Part shown: positions 7,668 to 17,101 of the stretch, piece by piece
Position numbering within the stretch: position 1 is the first letter of the stretch
How the letters are laid out: every line of letters begins with the position of its first letter
NCBI RefSeq assembly: GCF_018598185.1
Contig: NZ_JAHESC010000033.1
Location: forward strand, 24,878-88,877
Origin: Dawidia soli
GTDB taxonomy: Bacteria > Bacteroidota > Bacteroidia > Cytophagales > Cyclobacteriaceae
Direction: 5' to 3'
Length of the DNA stretch: 64,000 nt
Position numbers and translations under genes: made by a program
Notes under the pieces: generated by a model
Database searches by the model: none
What the model saw: the letters and a program-made list of their open reading frames with translations, nothing else
What the model was told of the DNA's origin: nothing

Positions 7668-9257
7668 TCATTTCCCCGCCGGCGTAGGTTTATGCTTATC
7701 GCGCATTTTAGTAACAACAGCAAACGTCAACAGCACAACAAAGGCAGCGGTCGTAAATACCGCAGCGAGAAGAAAAATTGCACGCAGGGTTAATAGCTGG
7801 CCCTGGACGGCCGACGTTTTGGCAATGAGCATGGTTGAAATTTGCGAGGCTTCCCCCGCGGCATAGCCTTTCAGGGTCAGCAGACTTTTGTATAACTCCT
7901 GTCGCTGCGAGAATATGTCACTGCCGGTTGACAGTTTGGGCAGAAAGCCTTCTTTGAAATGTTGGCTATAATTCAATTGGAGCGTATAAAATCCTGCCAG
8001 GGAATTGAGCGTGGCGATGAATCGCGCGTAGGCGCAGATCACGATTCCGGTGATCGCGGCTTTCGGGGGAATGGAGGCCATACAAAAGATCGTAATGGGC
8101 ACGAACAATAATCCGCAGGCAAAACCATGCAGGAATATCGGGAAGCACAACGCATGGAATGATAAGTCGGGCGTGAGGTATGCGTATACCCATGCGTGAT
8201 AGAATGTCATCACGGCAAACCCGGCTAGCAACAGCTTGGGCAGGTTTGTCTTTTGTGCCAGGATCACCATCACAGCGATAATGGTTGCCAGGATCACCCC
8301 CGCGACGTTGAACATGCCTGCGTTCACGACGTCTGCCGGACTCCAGCCAAGCACCGAGCCTGCGTAGCCATACATCAGGTTTATACTGTCTTTGATCCCC
8401 CAGAACAAAAGCATGAGTAGTATGGCAAAGGCGAATTTTCCCGACCGGAATACGCGCAGATCGATCAGCGGTCTTTTGAGCGCCGATTGCCGGAGGAGGA
8501 AAAGTAACAAGGTTGCCGCGGCAACAATGGATATATACAGGATCGAAGCGTCGGCAAACCAGTAACGCTTCGGGCCGTAGATCATGACAAAAGCCGTTGC
8601 TGACGCACCGGTTATAAACAACACGCTTCCAAGCCAGTCGACCTGGTATAATGGGTACGGTCTGGTGGTGGACCGCGGATCGAAAATGAGCGTAACAAGC
8701 ACAACGGCGATCACCTGTAAACCGATCAACCCGTTATACACCCATACCCAGTTGGCCCTTAGTACGACCCACGTCCCTCCGATACCAACAAGAAGGCCGC
8801 ACGTAAGGACCAGTGAGAAAAATAGCGACATGCCCACGACCATTCTTTTGTGGTCTGGCAGTGTAGAAAAAATGGCCATCAGCATACAACCGGCGACCGA
8901 GCAGGTAATAACGCCTGTAAAAAAACGCAGCACAGCAAACAATACCAGGTCGTGCACACACAGGCAGCCGACATTGACCAGAATGCCGAGTATGAATGCG
9001 TGGAGCAAATAGCTGCGGGTAGTGAAGTACCGCACCAGGCGGAACTGTATAGGCAAAGTAGCAATGATGCCGGCATAGGCGATCTGCAATGCGAACGAGA
9101 TGTCTTCGGGCTGCGCGCCATAGAAGGAAATTACATGCTGCTGGGTCAGCGCAAACGAAGCGAATGGCGCCATGGCAGCAAATAAGATGAAGATCAACGC
9201 CAGCCTCACAGCACCGAGGTGTCCGTAGAGCGTTTCTTTGAAGTGAATGGTTTGCAC
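7668..9257 (-). CDS. MFS efflux permease, EmrB/QacA (DHA2) type
   Basis: The 529-residue protein is strongly hydrophobic throughout, with about 14 predicted membrane helices as in the DHA2 drug:proton antiporters. The order HlyD-family protein then this gene (6-bp gap) is the classical emrAB arrangement. With the TolC-like gene upstream it would form a tripartite pump across both membranes. The C-terminus has a charged periplasmic segment of about 70 residues (roughly 430-500) before the last helix, also typical of EmrB proteins. The substrate is unknown. Confidence 0.88.
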   Translation of the reverse strand: MQTIHFKETLYGHLGAVRLALIFILFAAMAPFASFALTQQHVISFYGAQPEDISFALQIAYAGIIATLPIQFRLVRYFTTRSYLLHAFILGILVNVGCLCVHDLVLFAVLRFFTGVITCSVAGCMLMAIFSTLPDHKRMVVGMSLFFSLVLTCGLLVGIGGTWVVLRANWVWVYNGLIGLQVIAVVLVTLIFDPRSTTRPYPLYQVDWLGSVLFITGASATAFVMIYGPKRYWFADASILYISIVAAATLLLFLLRQSALKRPLIDLRVFRSGKFAFAILLMLLFWGIKDSINLMYGYAGSVLGWSPADVVNAGMFNVAGVILATIIAVMVILAQKTNLPKLLLAGFAVMTFYHAWVYAYLTPDLSFHALCFPIFLHGFACGLLFVPITIFCMASIPPKAAITGIVICAYARFIATLNSLAGFYTLQLNYSQHFKEGFLPKLSTGSDIFSQRQELYKSLLTLKGYAAGEASQISTMLIAKTSAVQGQLLTLRAIFLLAAVFTTAAFVVLLTFAVVTKMRDKHKPTPAGK

Positions 9258-9263
9258 CTGTTC

Positions 9264-10313
9264 TTAGTTAGTTGCCTTCTTTACGACGATCGTCACGTTC
9301 ATACCCGCCTTCAGCTCGTCTACGTTGCCTTCGTTGAATACGATCTTCACCGGCACGCGCTGAATGATCTTCACAAAGTTGCCCGTCGAGTTGTCCGCCG
9401 GCAGCAGGGAGAATTTTGAACCGGTCGACGCAGCGATGGCGTCGATCTTTCCGGGAAACATCCTGCCCGGGATAGCATCTGCCTCGATCTGTACCGGCTG
9501 GCCCACGTACATGCCGCTTACCTGGGTCTCTTTAAAATTTGCGATAACCCATTTATCGCGACTGTTCACCACCGATACCAGCGGCTGCCCGGCTTGCACC
9601 TGTTGCCCCTCGAGGATGGTCTTGCGTCCCGTATATCCACTGTAAGGCGATGTGATCACCGTATAGCTGAGGTTTAACCGGGCCAGGTCGAGCAATGCCT
9701 CGGCACGCTTGCGCGCTGCCGACAGCGCGTTGTACCGGGCTTGCAATTCCCGCACTTTGCTGTTGCCGGTTTTCAGGCTGTTGAGGGCCGCGCTGTAGTC
9801 GCTCTTCGATACGTCGTATCGTGTCTGCACCTGCTCGAAGTCGGCCACGGTCACGGCGCCTTTGTCCAACAGGTTCCTGAATCGGGTTACATCCTGCTCT
9901 TGTTGCCAGAGCCGTGCCTTGGCGGCGTTCACCTGGTCACCATTGACGAGCGTAGCGGTTTGCGCCGCTGTGATGCTGGCGTCCAGTATTTCCTGTTGCG
10001 CACGCGTGTCGTCCAGGATGGCCTCTGCCTCCCGTACCTTTTGGATATATTCCCGGTTGTCGAGAACAACCAGTGTATCGCCCTGCGCGACAGGCTGATG
10101 CTCGTCAAACAGTACTGTTTTAATAAAGCCTCCCGCACGGGCAGAGACAGGTGTGATAAACGCTTCCACTTGCGCATCATTAGTATCTTCGTAGTGGCTT
10201 AAATACAGGATGTATCGAACAAAGTAGACCAGTGCGATCACGACAATCGATAGGGCAATGCCTTTGATAAGCTTATGCATGAGGCTGGATGTTACGTGTT
10301 GTTTTGTTTTCAT
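9264..10313 (-). CDS. HlyD-family membrane-fusion protein (EmrA-like)
   Basis: The 349-residue protein has one N-terminal membrane helix (about 14-33). A biotinyl-lipoyl-like half-domain follows, containing ITPVSARAGGFIKTV and VVLDNREY, then a long alpha-helical hairpin (about 80-200), the second half of the lipoyl domain (YSGYTGRKTILEGQQVQAGQPL) and beta-barrel domains. This is the periplasmic adaptor that joins the EmrB-like pump to TolC. It lies 8 bp after the TolC-like gene and 6 bp before the permease, so the three are surely one transcript. Confidence 0.92.
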   Translation of the reverse strand: MKTKQHVTSSLMHKLIKGIALSIVVIALVYFVRYILYLSHYEDTNDAQVEAFITPVSARAGGFIKTVLFDEHQPVAQGDTLVVLDNREYIQKVREAEAILDDTRAQQEILDASITAAQTATLVNGDQVNAAKARLWQQEQDVTRFRNLLDKGAVTVADFEQVQTRYDVSKSDYSAALNSLKTGNSKVRELQARYNALSAARKRAEALLDLARLNLSYTVITSPYSGYTGRKTILEGQQVQAGQPLVSVVNSRDKWVIANFKETQVSGMYVGQPVQIEADAIPGRMFPGKIDAIAASTGSKFSLLPADNSTGNFVKIIQRVPVKIVFNEGNVDELKAGMNVTIVVKKATN

Positions 10314-10321
10314 GGCTGCGT

Positions 10322-11668
10322 TCAGATTTTACCGGTGATAAACAGTAGGCGATAGTATATCGACAACGCGGCGATATTTGCCTGCAAATAGTTGAATCGG
10401 GTTTCCTGGTAGAGATTATCGGCTTCCAGAAGATCGGTGAGCAGACCGAGCTGGTTGAAATACTTTGTGTTTTGGATGTCGTAGTTTGTTTGGGTCTGCT
10501 GGATGGATTTTTGAATGACATGCATCCGATGCATGGTCTCATTATATTTTATGGCCAGCGCCCGGGCCTCTTGCTTAACGTTGTCTTCGATCCAGGCTTT
10601 TTGTTGGCTGATGGTAGTTTCCTGCAGGCGGACGGACTTGATCCGATGTTTGTTCTGGTATAGCGATGATATTTCATACGACACTTTCACGCCCGCAACC
10701 CCCACAGCGACTGTCTGCGCTACCGGTGGAAACATCAATGTATTGGGGTAGTTGAGGCCATAGCCGCTAAACAAAGTAACCGTGGGGTGATTATAGGACT
10801 TCACCAGCCGGGCCCGGTTTTCCTGCAGGGCGATATTCTTTTGAATCTTCAGCAGCGCGTAAGTGCCCGAATAATCCTCCAGAAAGCCTGCGAATGCCAC
10901 GCTGTCCAACAGTCCCAGCGACATGGTATCGGAAGGGATGATTCTGGTGTGCTCGTGTAGGTTCAGCAGTGTATTTAGTTTCTGATTGCTGATGAGGTAG
11001 TCGTTTTCGGCGGTGGTTTTACTAAGTAGTGTGATCGATAACAGCACGTCGGCCCGTAGTACGTCGCTTTTTGTAACCTTACCATTGGCATACAGGGCGT
11101 CGATGTTTTTCGAGCGCTCGCGGGACCGGGCTACCTGGTCGTCTATGAGCAGCTGCTGGAAATGAAGCTTGATCATTTCCAGGTATTGAAGCGCTACCTG
11201 TAATCCGATCGTTGCTTCCTGCTCGCGCGTGTTGATAGACGCCAGCTCGCTTCTGTAGTGAAGGTCCGTAACAACCGACCGCTGCCGGCCACCCGCGTAC
11301 AGGTTAACGGATGTTTCCACACCCAGTGCACCGGCATTGGCCGTTGGCGGTTTGGGTATTTCGTGCGAATTCCCCAGTACGCCGTCGTACAACCGTACGT
11401 TGCTATACCGCTGATAGGAAGCGTTGGCGTGGACCCGCGGCAGCGCTCCGGCTTTGGCCTCGGCCAGGTTAGCCTGCATGACGTCCTCCTCGGTCTTCAA
11501 GGCACTGACGGATTTGTTAGACGTCCTGGCATATTGTATTGCCTGCTGCAACGATAAAGACAGCGTAGCACTGTCTGGGATTTGTGCGTTGATCTCGACT
11601 ACTGACACGAACACCAGTGCACAAAAGAGCCCCAGCCTTATCGTGGTTTTAATACTTCCAGATTTCAT
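10322..11668 (-). CDS. TolC-like outer-membrane channel of the EmrAB-type pump
   Basis: The 448-residue protein has a signal peptide (about 1-28, ending INA before QIP) and the two helical-hairpin repeats of outer-membrane efflux proteins (LSLQQAIQYARTSNKS near the start). It follows the cyclase-like gene by 18 bp and precedes the adaptor by 8 bp. It is only distantly similar to the other TolC-like protein at 2954-4309. Confidence 0.9.
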   Translation of the reverse strand: MKSGSIKTTIRLGLFCALVFVSVVEINAQIPDSATLSLSLQQAIQYARTSNKSVSALKTEEDVMQANLAEAKAGALPRVHANASYQRYSNVRLYDGVLGNSHEIPKPPTANAGALGVETSVNLYAGGRQRSVVTDLHYRSELASINTREQEATIGLQVALQYLEMIKLHFQQLLIDDQVARSRERSKNIDALYANGKVTKSDVLRADVLLSITLLSKTTAENDYLISNQKLNTLLNLHEHTRIIPSDTMSLGLLDSVAFAGFLEDYSGTYALLKIQKNIALQENRARLVKSYNHPTVTLFSGYGLNYPNTLMFPPVAQTVAVGVAGVKVSYEISSLYQNKHRIKSVRLQETTISQQKAWIEDNVKQEARALAIKYNETMHRMHVIQKSIQQTQTNYDIQNTKYFNQLGLLTDLLEADNLYQETRFNYLQANIAALSIYYRLLFITGKI

Positions 11669-11686
11669 GATGTATGTTATTTTCCA

Positions 11687-12334
11687 TTACAGAATCGATT
11701 TCCCTGATCCGGGCGACAGCTTCGCATTCAATATCTCCGTGTCATACAGGAAGTAGGTGAACGGCAAACGTCCGTCACTGTTTGCCATGTGCTCGGATGT
11801 GTCTCGTTCTACCCATTCGGGTAGCACCAGGTCGTCGGCTCCGGTACTTTCGATCTTTTCGATAAAGTCTTTTGTCACCAGGATGTAGTTGTGGCTCGGT
11901 ATATCGTTCTTCAACAGATTGTGCGCCGTTACGAGCGCTTCTCCATACAGCTTTTTAAATCCATAGAGCTTGTATTCTGCAATAGAGCCAAAATGAACGA
12001 TCAACTTCAGGGAGAGCTCCAACGCAGCCAATTGTCGTGTGTTGTTCAGGTCGCGAAGCTTTCTCTTGAAAGCGATCAGCATCACCTCATACTGGCGTAC
12101 AAGCTCTTTTAGCGTTGGCGGTGGTCCGTATCGGTAGAACAGTACAGCATCGCCTTCTATTTCCGACACTTTCAAATTCAGGATGTTGGAGTGTAAGATG
12201 ACGGATAGTAATTCCGCGACGATTTTGCGACCCGAATGTATATCGGTATCGTGCACGAATTTGGTGAAGCCGCTGATGTCGGGGATAAAGATCATTCCCT
12301 GCCGTACGGTTGTCTTTGGTTCTGTCTGAATCAT
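11687..12334 (-). CDS. Class III nucleotide cyclase-like domain protein (DUF2652-like)
   Basis: The 215-residue protein is a single domain resembling the class III adenylate/guanylate cyclase fold. The segment FIPDISGFTKFVHDTD (residues 17-31) matches the first metal-binding strand, and EIEGDAVLFY (59-68) the second. Asp19 and Asp62 sit where cyclases hold the two metal-binding aspartates. The typical substrate-specifying and transition-state residues further on are not obvious, so activity is uncertain; DUF2652 proteins are generally uncharacterised. It is the first gene of the efflux operon, after the AraC gene. Confidence 0.75.
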   Translation of the reverse strand: MIQTEPKTTVRQGMIFIPDISGFTKFVHDTDIHSGRKIVAELLSVILHSNILNLKVSEIEGDAVLFYRYGPPPTLKELVRQYEVMLIAFKRKLRDLNNTRQLAALELSLKLIVHFGSIAEYKLYGFKKLYGEALVTAHNLLKNDIPSHNYILVTKDFIEKIESTGADDLVLPEWVERDTSEHMANSDGRLPFTYFLYDTEILNAKLSPGSGKSIL

Positions 12335-12459
12335 ATGTATTTTCGATTACATCCTACCCTGCAAATCATAGATGCTTTGGAAATTGACAACAATATTCCC
12401 CTGTCCTTCGGTGGAAGGTGTTTTTTGTACGCGAACTCTTGTTTGAATGGAGTCGCTGA

Positions 12460-13332
12460 CTACGTGCTGTATGATTTGAAATTTTTTCTGAACCGTCCCG
12501 GCGAGAGGTTGGCTAGTTTGGTAAAAAGCCGGTTGAAGTACTTGTGGTCGTCGTACCCCAGCAGTGCCGCGATTTCTTTCACACTCAAGTCGGTGTAGCA
12601 AAGCAATCGCTGCCCTTCCCGAAACATTTCCTGTTGAATAAAGTAAGTCGTTGTAAAACCCGTTACCGATTTTATGGTGTCGTTCAGATAGCTGGTCGAA
12701 AAGCTCATGAGGCCGGCATAGTCGCCGGGCTTCTTCAACTCGCGATAGTGCTTCTGCACCAGTCGCTTAAACTTCCTGGCAAGCTCAATGCTGCGTTGTG
12801 GATGCACGCCCGCCAGGGCATTGCTATTCGCTTGAAATGCCGATGCGATCTTGTATATGCTGGGTGCCACGAGCGCAGTAACGGCCGATTTATGAAGACC
12901 TCCGAAGGCGCCATCGTGGTAGGTTTGAAAGAGCAGCTCGAAATACCGGGTAAACCAAAGCAGGTCGGCTGCGGATAAAGGTAACAGGGGGTCTTTCAGT
13001 AAGGTATCTTCGATCATCAGCCGGGCGTCGTCGTTCACCAGCTTATTGTCCAGGAACAGTATCCATCCGTCGCTGTTCTTGTTGAACTTGATCACGCGCT
13101 GGATTTGTCCCGGCAACAGGAATGCAAGGGTCTTGCGGGCAACTGACACCTTCTTAAAATCTACCAGTAGTTCGGCGCCGCCCGTCGTCAGCATCAGGCA
13201 AATGAAATGGTCGTTGCGATGAAGCTGGCTGATGTCGGCAAACAGCGAGGAGATAAAAGAGTTGCTAACTCGTTCTATCCGGAGACCCGATATATTCTCT
13301 TGGAGTTGCCATATAGGTATCTTGGTATTCAC
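12460..13332 (-). CDS. AraC-family transcriptional regulator
   Basis: The 290-residue protein has an N-terminal cupin-like sensing part (about 20-140) and a C-terminal pair of helix-turn-helix motifs (about 185-285). The second motif has the family signature: DLSVKEIAALLGYDDHKYFN, then RLFTKLANLSPGRFRK. It lies 125 bp upstream of the cyclase/efflux genes on the same strand, so it probably controls that operon in response to a small molecule. The gene at 13468 is also minus-strand and separate. Confidence 0.93.
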   Translation of the reverse strand: MNTKIPIWQLQENISGLRIERVSNSFISSLFADISQLHRNDHFICLMLTTGGAELLVDFKKVSVARKTLAFLLPGQIQRVIKFNKNSDGWILFLDNKLVNDDARLMIEDTLLKDPLLPLSAADLLWFTRYFELLFQTYHDGAFGGLHKSAVTALVAPSIYKIASAFQANSNALAGVHPQRSIELARKFKRLVQKHYRELKKPGDYAGLMSFSTSYLNDTIKSVTGFTTTYFIQQEMFREGQRLLCYTDLSVKEIAALLGYDDHKYFNRLFTKLANLSPGRFRKNFKSYST

Positions 13333-13433
13333 TGTAGTTAGAACGTAAACTGCAATGCAAAGGTACAGGGTGAGGCCGTATTAAGGTCGCACGTTTCACG
13401 GCTTGGGGTGGACAAATCACGTATTTACTCCAA

Positions 13434-13460
13434 GGGTGGTCTTCCGCGGAAAGACCACCC
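13434..13460 (-). terminator. Hairpin after the isomerase-like gene
   Basis: GGGTGGTCTT (13434-13443) and AAGACCACCC (13451-13460) form a perfect 10-bp stem just downstream of the minus-strand gene ending at 13468. The following bases are not T-rich on that strand, so termination strength is uncertain. Confidence 0.55.
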
Positions 13461-13467
13461 CGAAGCC

Positions 13468-14310
13468 CTACGATAATTTCATTATTCCTTTTACATATCC
13501 GATGGATTCGGCTAAGCCCGCCACCGGGTCGTCGCCATCCTTTTCATATTCAAAGGCCACGGTGCCCTGGTAATTGATCTTCTTCAACGCTTGAATGACA
13601 GCCGGAATGGGAATGACACCGCGGCCTATTTCGATGGCCCCGCCGTCGGCGGCGCGTTTGTCGACGTCTTTCATGTGGAGGTCGTAGAGACGGTCTTTAT
13701 ATTTTTCAATGAAGGCGACGGGATCCTGGCCGATGCGGACCACGTGGCCGATGTCGATGCAGAAGCCGATGCGTTTGTCGAGGTCTTTGATCCTGGCGTA
13801 TACGTCCGCGGGGCTGGAATACATTTCATCCCCCGGGCCGTGATTGTGGATGGCCACCTTGATGTTGTGCGTCTTTACCTTTTCGTTGACCATCGGCAAC
13901 AGGGAATGTTTGGGTACGCCGATGATCATTTCGAGCTGCGCGGCGGCAGCGTAGCGGAAGGTAGTGTCAACTTCCTGCTCGGTGTTCATGTAGATGACAC
14001 CGGCGCCGTAGAGGCGAAGGCCCGAGGCGTTGACTTTTTCGGCCATCTGCCGAACGTCCTCGATAGGGCTTTTCAGCGGCATGTGCATGTCTTTCAATGC
14101 TACGCCGGTAAGCCCCAGGCGCTTGGAGATCCTGATCACGTCGTCCAGGTTGAATTTGCGCAAGGTATACGAGGCCAGGCCAAGCTTCAGCGTGACGTCG
14201 GCCGGTGGGAGGGACGTTGCTGTGGCGGCCTGGGCCATAGCGGGTGTCAGGCCGAGAGCGGCGGCCGATAGGCCAAGTGTCTTTAGAAAGGAGCTTCTGG
14301 ATTGGATCAT
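13468..14310 (-). CDS. Exported sugar-phosphate isomerase/epimerase-like TIM-barrel protein
   Basis: The 280-residue protein has an export signal (SRSSFLKTLGLSAAALGLTPAMAQA) and then the xylose-isomerase-like/AP-endonuclease-2 TIM barrel. Characteristic strands with metal-ligand positions are visible: VAIHNHGPGDEMY, IGFCIDIGHVVRIGQDP, LYDLHMKDVDKR and GTVAFEYEKDGDDP. Such periplasmic proteins are common in Bacteroidota carbohydrate and inositol metabolism, but the substrate cannot be told. It stands alone between the AraC gene and the SARP-like regulator. Confidence 0.88.
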   Translation of the reverse strand: MIQSRSSFLKTLGLSAAALGLTPAMAQAATATSLPPADVTLKLGLASYTLRKFNLDDVIRISKRLGLTGVALKDMHMPLKSPIEDVRQMAEKVNASGLRLYGAGVIYMNTEQEVDTTFRYAAAAQLEMIIGVPKHSLLPMVNEKVKTHNIKVAIHNHGPGDEMYSSPADVYARIKDLDKRIGFCIDIGHVVRIGQDPVAFIEKYKDRLYDLHMKDVDKRAADGGAIEIGRGVIPIPAVIQALKKINYQGTVAFEYEKDGDDPVAGLAESIGYVKGIMKLS

Positions 14311-14473
14311 AAGGGATACTGTTTCGTTGCTATAAAAGATAACAATTCTACAGGGGATGGCTTACGCCTGAATTAACAAACCAATTAATACAGCCCGGGA
14401 ACGATCTACAGGCTATATTTTCGGGCTATTTTTTACATAAGCGGTGGACCCGCACCGGCGTGAACACCGCGTG

Positions 14474-17101
14474 TCAGGAAATGACCTGTTCGAATGTCTT
14501 TGGATAATTTTCAGCGTAGAGCGCTTTGTATTCCTTTACAAAGTGATCGTACCACGTTTTGGCCAGCGAGTATTTTCCCTTGTTGTTGAGGATCGAGCAC
14601 TTGAGCACCAGTGCCTCCTGGTTGATGCTGTCGTACTTGAAGATGATGTCGGCGATTTCCAACAGGGCATGATCGTGACGGTTGACGTCCAGCTTTTGCG
14701 AGTAGGCCAGCAGGCTGTCGATAACCATGTTCGAGACATCTGACTTGTAATTGTCCAGCCACCCCGCCGTCAGGTTGGGCACCAGGTTTCCGCGTTTTAC
14801 ACAGCGCATGAGAATGTCCACGGTTTGGTGGGTGATGTCGCCGGCACTATGGAGGATTTTGGAAGCGATCTGATAATCGCAAAAGACGCCTTCGCCGATG
14901 ACCAGGCGTACATAGTTGTGCGTGTTCTCGATCTTGATGTCGCCGATCTCTTCAAAAATAGCTCTCAGTTTGGTAATGGTAACATTGCGGTTGTTTCGGG
15001 CGCTGATCTCGTCTTTTTCGGACCACAGATGTTCGCGGAGCGAGGCCGTCGAGATACCCTTTTCCTGCTTGACGGACGAAAGGACGAGCAACACAAAGAG
15101 CTCTTTGAGTGTAGTGCTGAACTTCGAAGTGATGTCGTTGCCGTTTTTATCGAATACCTGGAAGTCGCCAAAGAGAAATACCGTCGAGACGATCTTTCTG
15201 TCTTCGGGAAGCGCATTGATTATTTCGGTCCCTTTTACCAGGTGGCCGATCGGATCGGGATCCGACAGGGGCTGCAGCGTGATCTTGTCGCCGGTGAAGA
15301 CCGCGTGTGGTTGTCCAACCCTGCGTTTGGATAAGAGCTGATAGGCCAGGGCTATTCCCAAGATGCCGGCGATCCCGATGATCCAATAGTTGCCGGCGTG
15401 TTGCCGGCTGCCGGCCGCTTGTACAACATCTTCTTTTCGAAGGGGAGGATAACTAATAGAGTAAACATGCACGGTATAGGCGGTGTCGGGCTTCGCGTTC
15501 TTGTGGGCGGTTACGGCGATGAGCTCTTGTGTGGCTTTCGAGAGGAACAGGTCGCAGAACGAGTATTCGTCGTGGAACTGAAAGGGGATGGAGTCGGCAA
15601 AGCCGGTATATCGCGCATCGCTCAGCAGGTATTTACGCAGCCTCAGAGAGCCGTGGTATTTGTTTTTGGGAAAGCTCAAAACATAAAAGCAGCTGTCCGC
15701 TTCGTTGACGATGAGTGAATTCGAGAACGCGATCTCTTCGTCGCCATGCTCCTTGAATTCCCACACTTTTTTTACAGTATGCGTTTTCAGATCGTAGGAG
15801 TAGAGATCATAGTAGCTCTGCGGGAATAATTCCTGCTTGCCGCTTTCGGATCCGTAGCCGCCAAATATGTATGCCGTGGTTTGGGATGCCGTGAGTCCGA
15901 GCGCGCTCAGGTAGCGTGGTGGTATGGAATCGCCCGCGGTCTGAACAGATTCCCAGGCGTGTTTCTTCGCGTTATAGCGGCGGAATTTGTTTTTGTAAAC
16001 ATAGTACCCGTAGCCGCCAAAGGTATACAATGTCGAGTCGAAGGGATTATAGAACTTATTGTTGTGCCAGTAGTGCGGCTGCTTATACATCTTGAGCCCG
16101 TTTTCCCACGTGCTGTTCGCGAAATCAAAATGCGAATAGACGTTTGATCGGAAATCGTAGTTGATGAGCTCCCCGGTTTCAGGAACATAGACCAGCTGGT
16201 TGGCGTCGATATAAGCCACGTTGCCTTCCGCGGCGTTCACTTTTTCCAGGATACCCGTTAGCGTATTGAATGTCGTGAGATTTTTGATGTCGGAGATGTA
16301 TAGGTTTCCGGTGGTCGGGTCGAATGCCGCCGAAGGATATTTGCCGGTCTTAAATTCTGTTTTATGGCTCCAGGTGATATGGCGGTCGATGAGCCAGATC
16401 GGGTTTCTGACCTGCGCCAGGTGCTCCAGCGTGTTGTCATACACTTCGTTTGTCCCGTGATTTCGTAAGTCCCATGCCAGGCGATTCCTTCCGCCGTCCA
16501 GGGATATACGAATGTCTTTGATGATCATCGGCGGCACATCGGCGGTTTTGAACTTTCCGAAATCGTGGCTGCCGAAGAACAACCGGAACTGTTTGATCTG
16601 TGCCGCGGGAAACGCGTGTGTTTTGACCTTGTTGTTCCAGGTTATGGAGACAAGGTTCTTGCGCGTGTCGAACCTGATCGTAATGGTTGCCCAGGGAAAA
16701 GGGCGGTTTCCCCATTCAAAGCGCTTGATGCCGAGCTCTTCGTAATCAAAATAGACGTCTGTCTTCTGGTTATTGATGATAAAGTTAAAGTCATGGAAGC
16801 CTTCGGTTTCAGGGCTGGAAACCAGGTCGAAGTTCAGGGAGTCGTTCGCAACGATGCGCATCACATAACCATAGGTATTAAAGAGACGCTTCAGGCGAAA
16901 TGTAAAAGAGACCTCTATATCATCGGAGGTCTGAAATGCAGATGCCGGTGTGAGGTTGAGGGATGTCCGGAAGTCTTTGGCGACCTCGTGCGATGCAAAC
17001 TCAAGGCCATAGGTGGTCTCCGGGTACTTGTTCTGCGCGAACGTACCGATAGAATAGATCAGGACAAGGACTGTATAGACAGGTAATCTGAGACTCGACA
17101 T
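14474..17101 (-). CDS. Membrane-spanning Kelch-type sensor fused to a SARP-like DNA-binding/TPR regulator
   Basis: The 875-residue protein combines a large exported part with a cytoplasmic transcription-factor part. A signal peptide (1-22) is followed by a concanavalin-like beta domain (about 55-205) and Kelch-like repeats (about 255-480, with LYTFGGYGYYVY and AYIFGGYGSE). One membrane helix follows (572-590, then SKRR). Inside the cell lies an OmpR-like winged helix (about 642-735, with LKELFVLLVLSSV and SLREHLWSEKD) and a helical TPR/BTAD-like region to the end. This is SARP-like order (wHTH then BTAD) attached to an outside sensor, with no kinase. It faces susC at 17431 and probably controls that locus. 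Confidence 0.85.
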   Translation of the reverse strand: MSSLRLPVYTVLVLIYSIGTFAQNKYPETTYGLEFASHEVAKDFRTSLNLTPASAFQTSDDIEVSFTFRLKRLFNTYGYVMRIVANDSLNFDLVSSPETEGFHDFNFIINNQKTDVYFDYEELGIKRFEWGNRPFPWATITIRFDTRKNLVSITWNNKVKTHAFPAAQIKQFRLFFGSHDFGKFKTADVPPMIIKDIRISLDGGRNRLAWDLRNHGTNEVYDNTLEHLAQVRNPIWLIDRHITWSHKTEFKTGKYPSAAFDPTTGNLYISDIKNLTTFNTLTGILEKVNAAEGNVAYIDANQLVYVPETGELINYDFRSNVYSHFDFANSTWENGLKMYKQPHYWHNNKFYNPFDSTLYTFGGYGYYVYKNKFRRYNAKKHAWESVQTAGDSIPPRYLSALGLTASQTTAYIFGGYGSESGKQELFPQSYYDLYSYDLKTHTVKKVWEFKEHGDEEIAFSNSLIVNEADSCFYVLSFPKNKYHGSLRLRKYLLSDARYTGFADSIPFQFHDEYSFCDLFLSKATQELIAVTAHKNAKPDTAYTVHVYSISYPPLRKEDVVQAAGSRQHAGNYWIIGIAGILGIALAYQLLSKRRVGQPHAVFTGDKITLQPLSDPDPIGHLVKGTEIINALPEDRKIVSTVFLFGDFQVFDKNGNDITSKFSTTLKELFVLLVLSSVKQEKGISTASLREHLWSEKDEISARNNRNVTITKLRAIFEEIGDIKIENTHNYVRLVIGEGVFCDYQIASKILHSAGDITHQTVDILMRCVKRGNLVPNLTAGWLDNYKSDVSNMVIDSLLAYSQKLDVNRHDHALLEIADIIFKYDSINQEALVLKCSILNNKGKYSLAKTWYDHFVKEYKALYAENYPKTFEQVIS

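Noticed and set aside
14392..14427. AGCCCG/CGGGCT hairpin as a terminator of the regulator gene
   Set aside because: The stem is only 6 bp with a 24-nt loop and no T-run on the minus strand, too weak to call.
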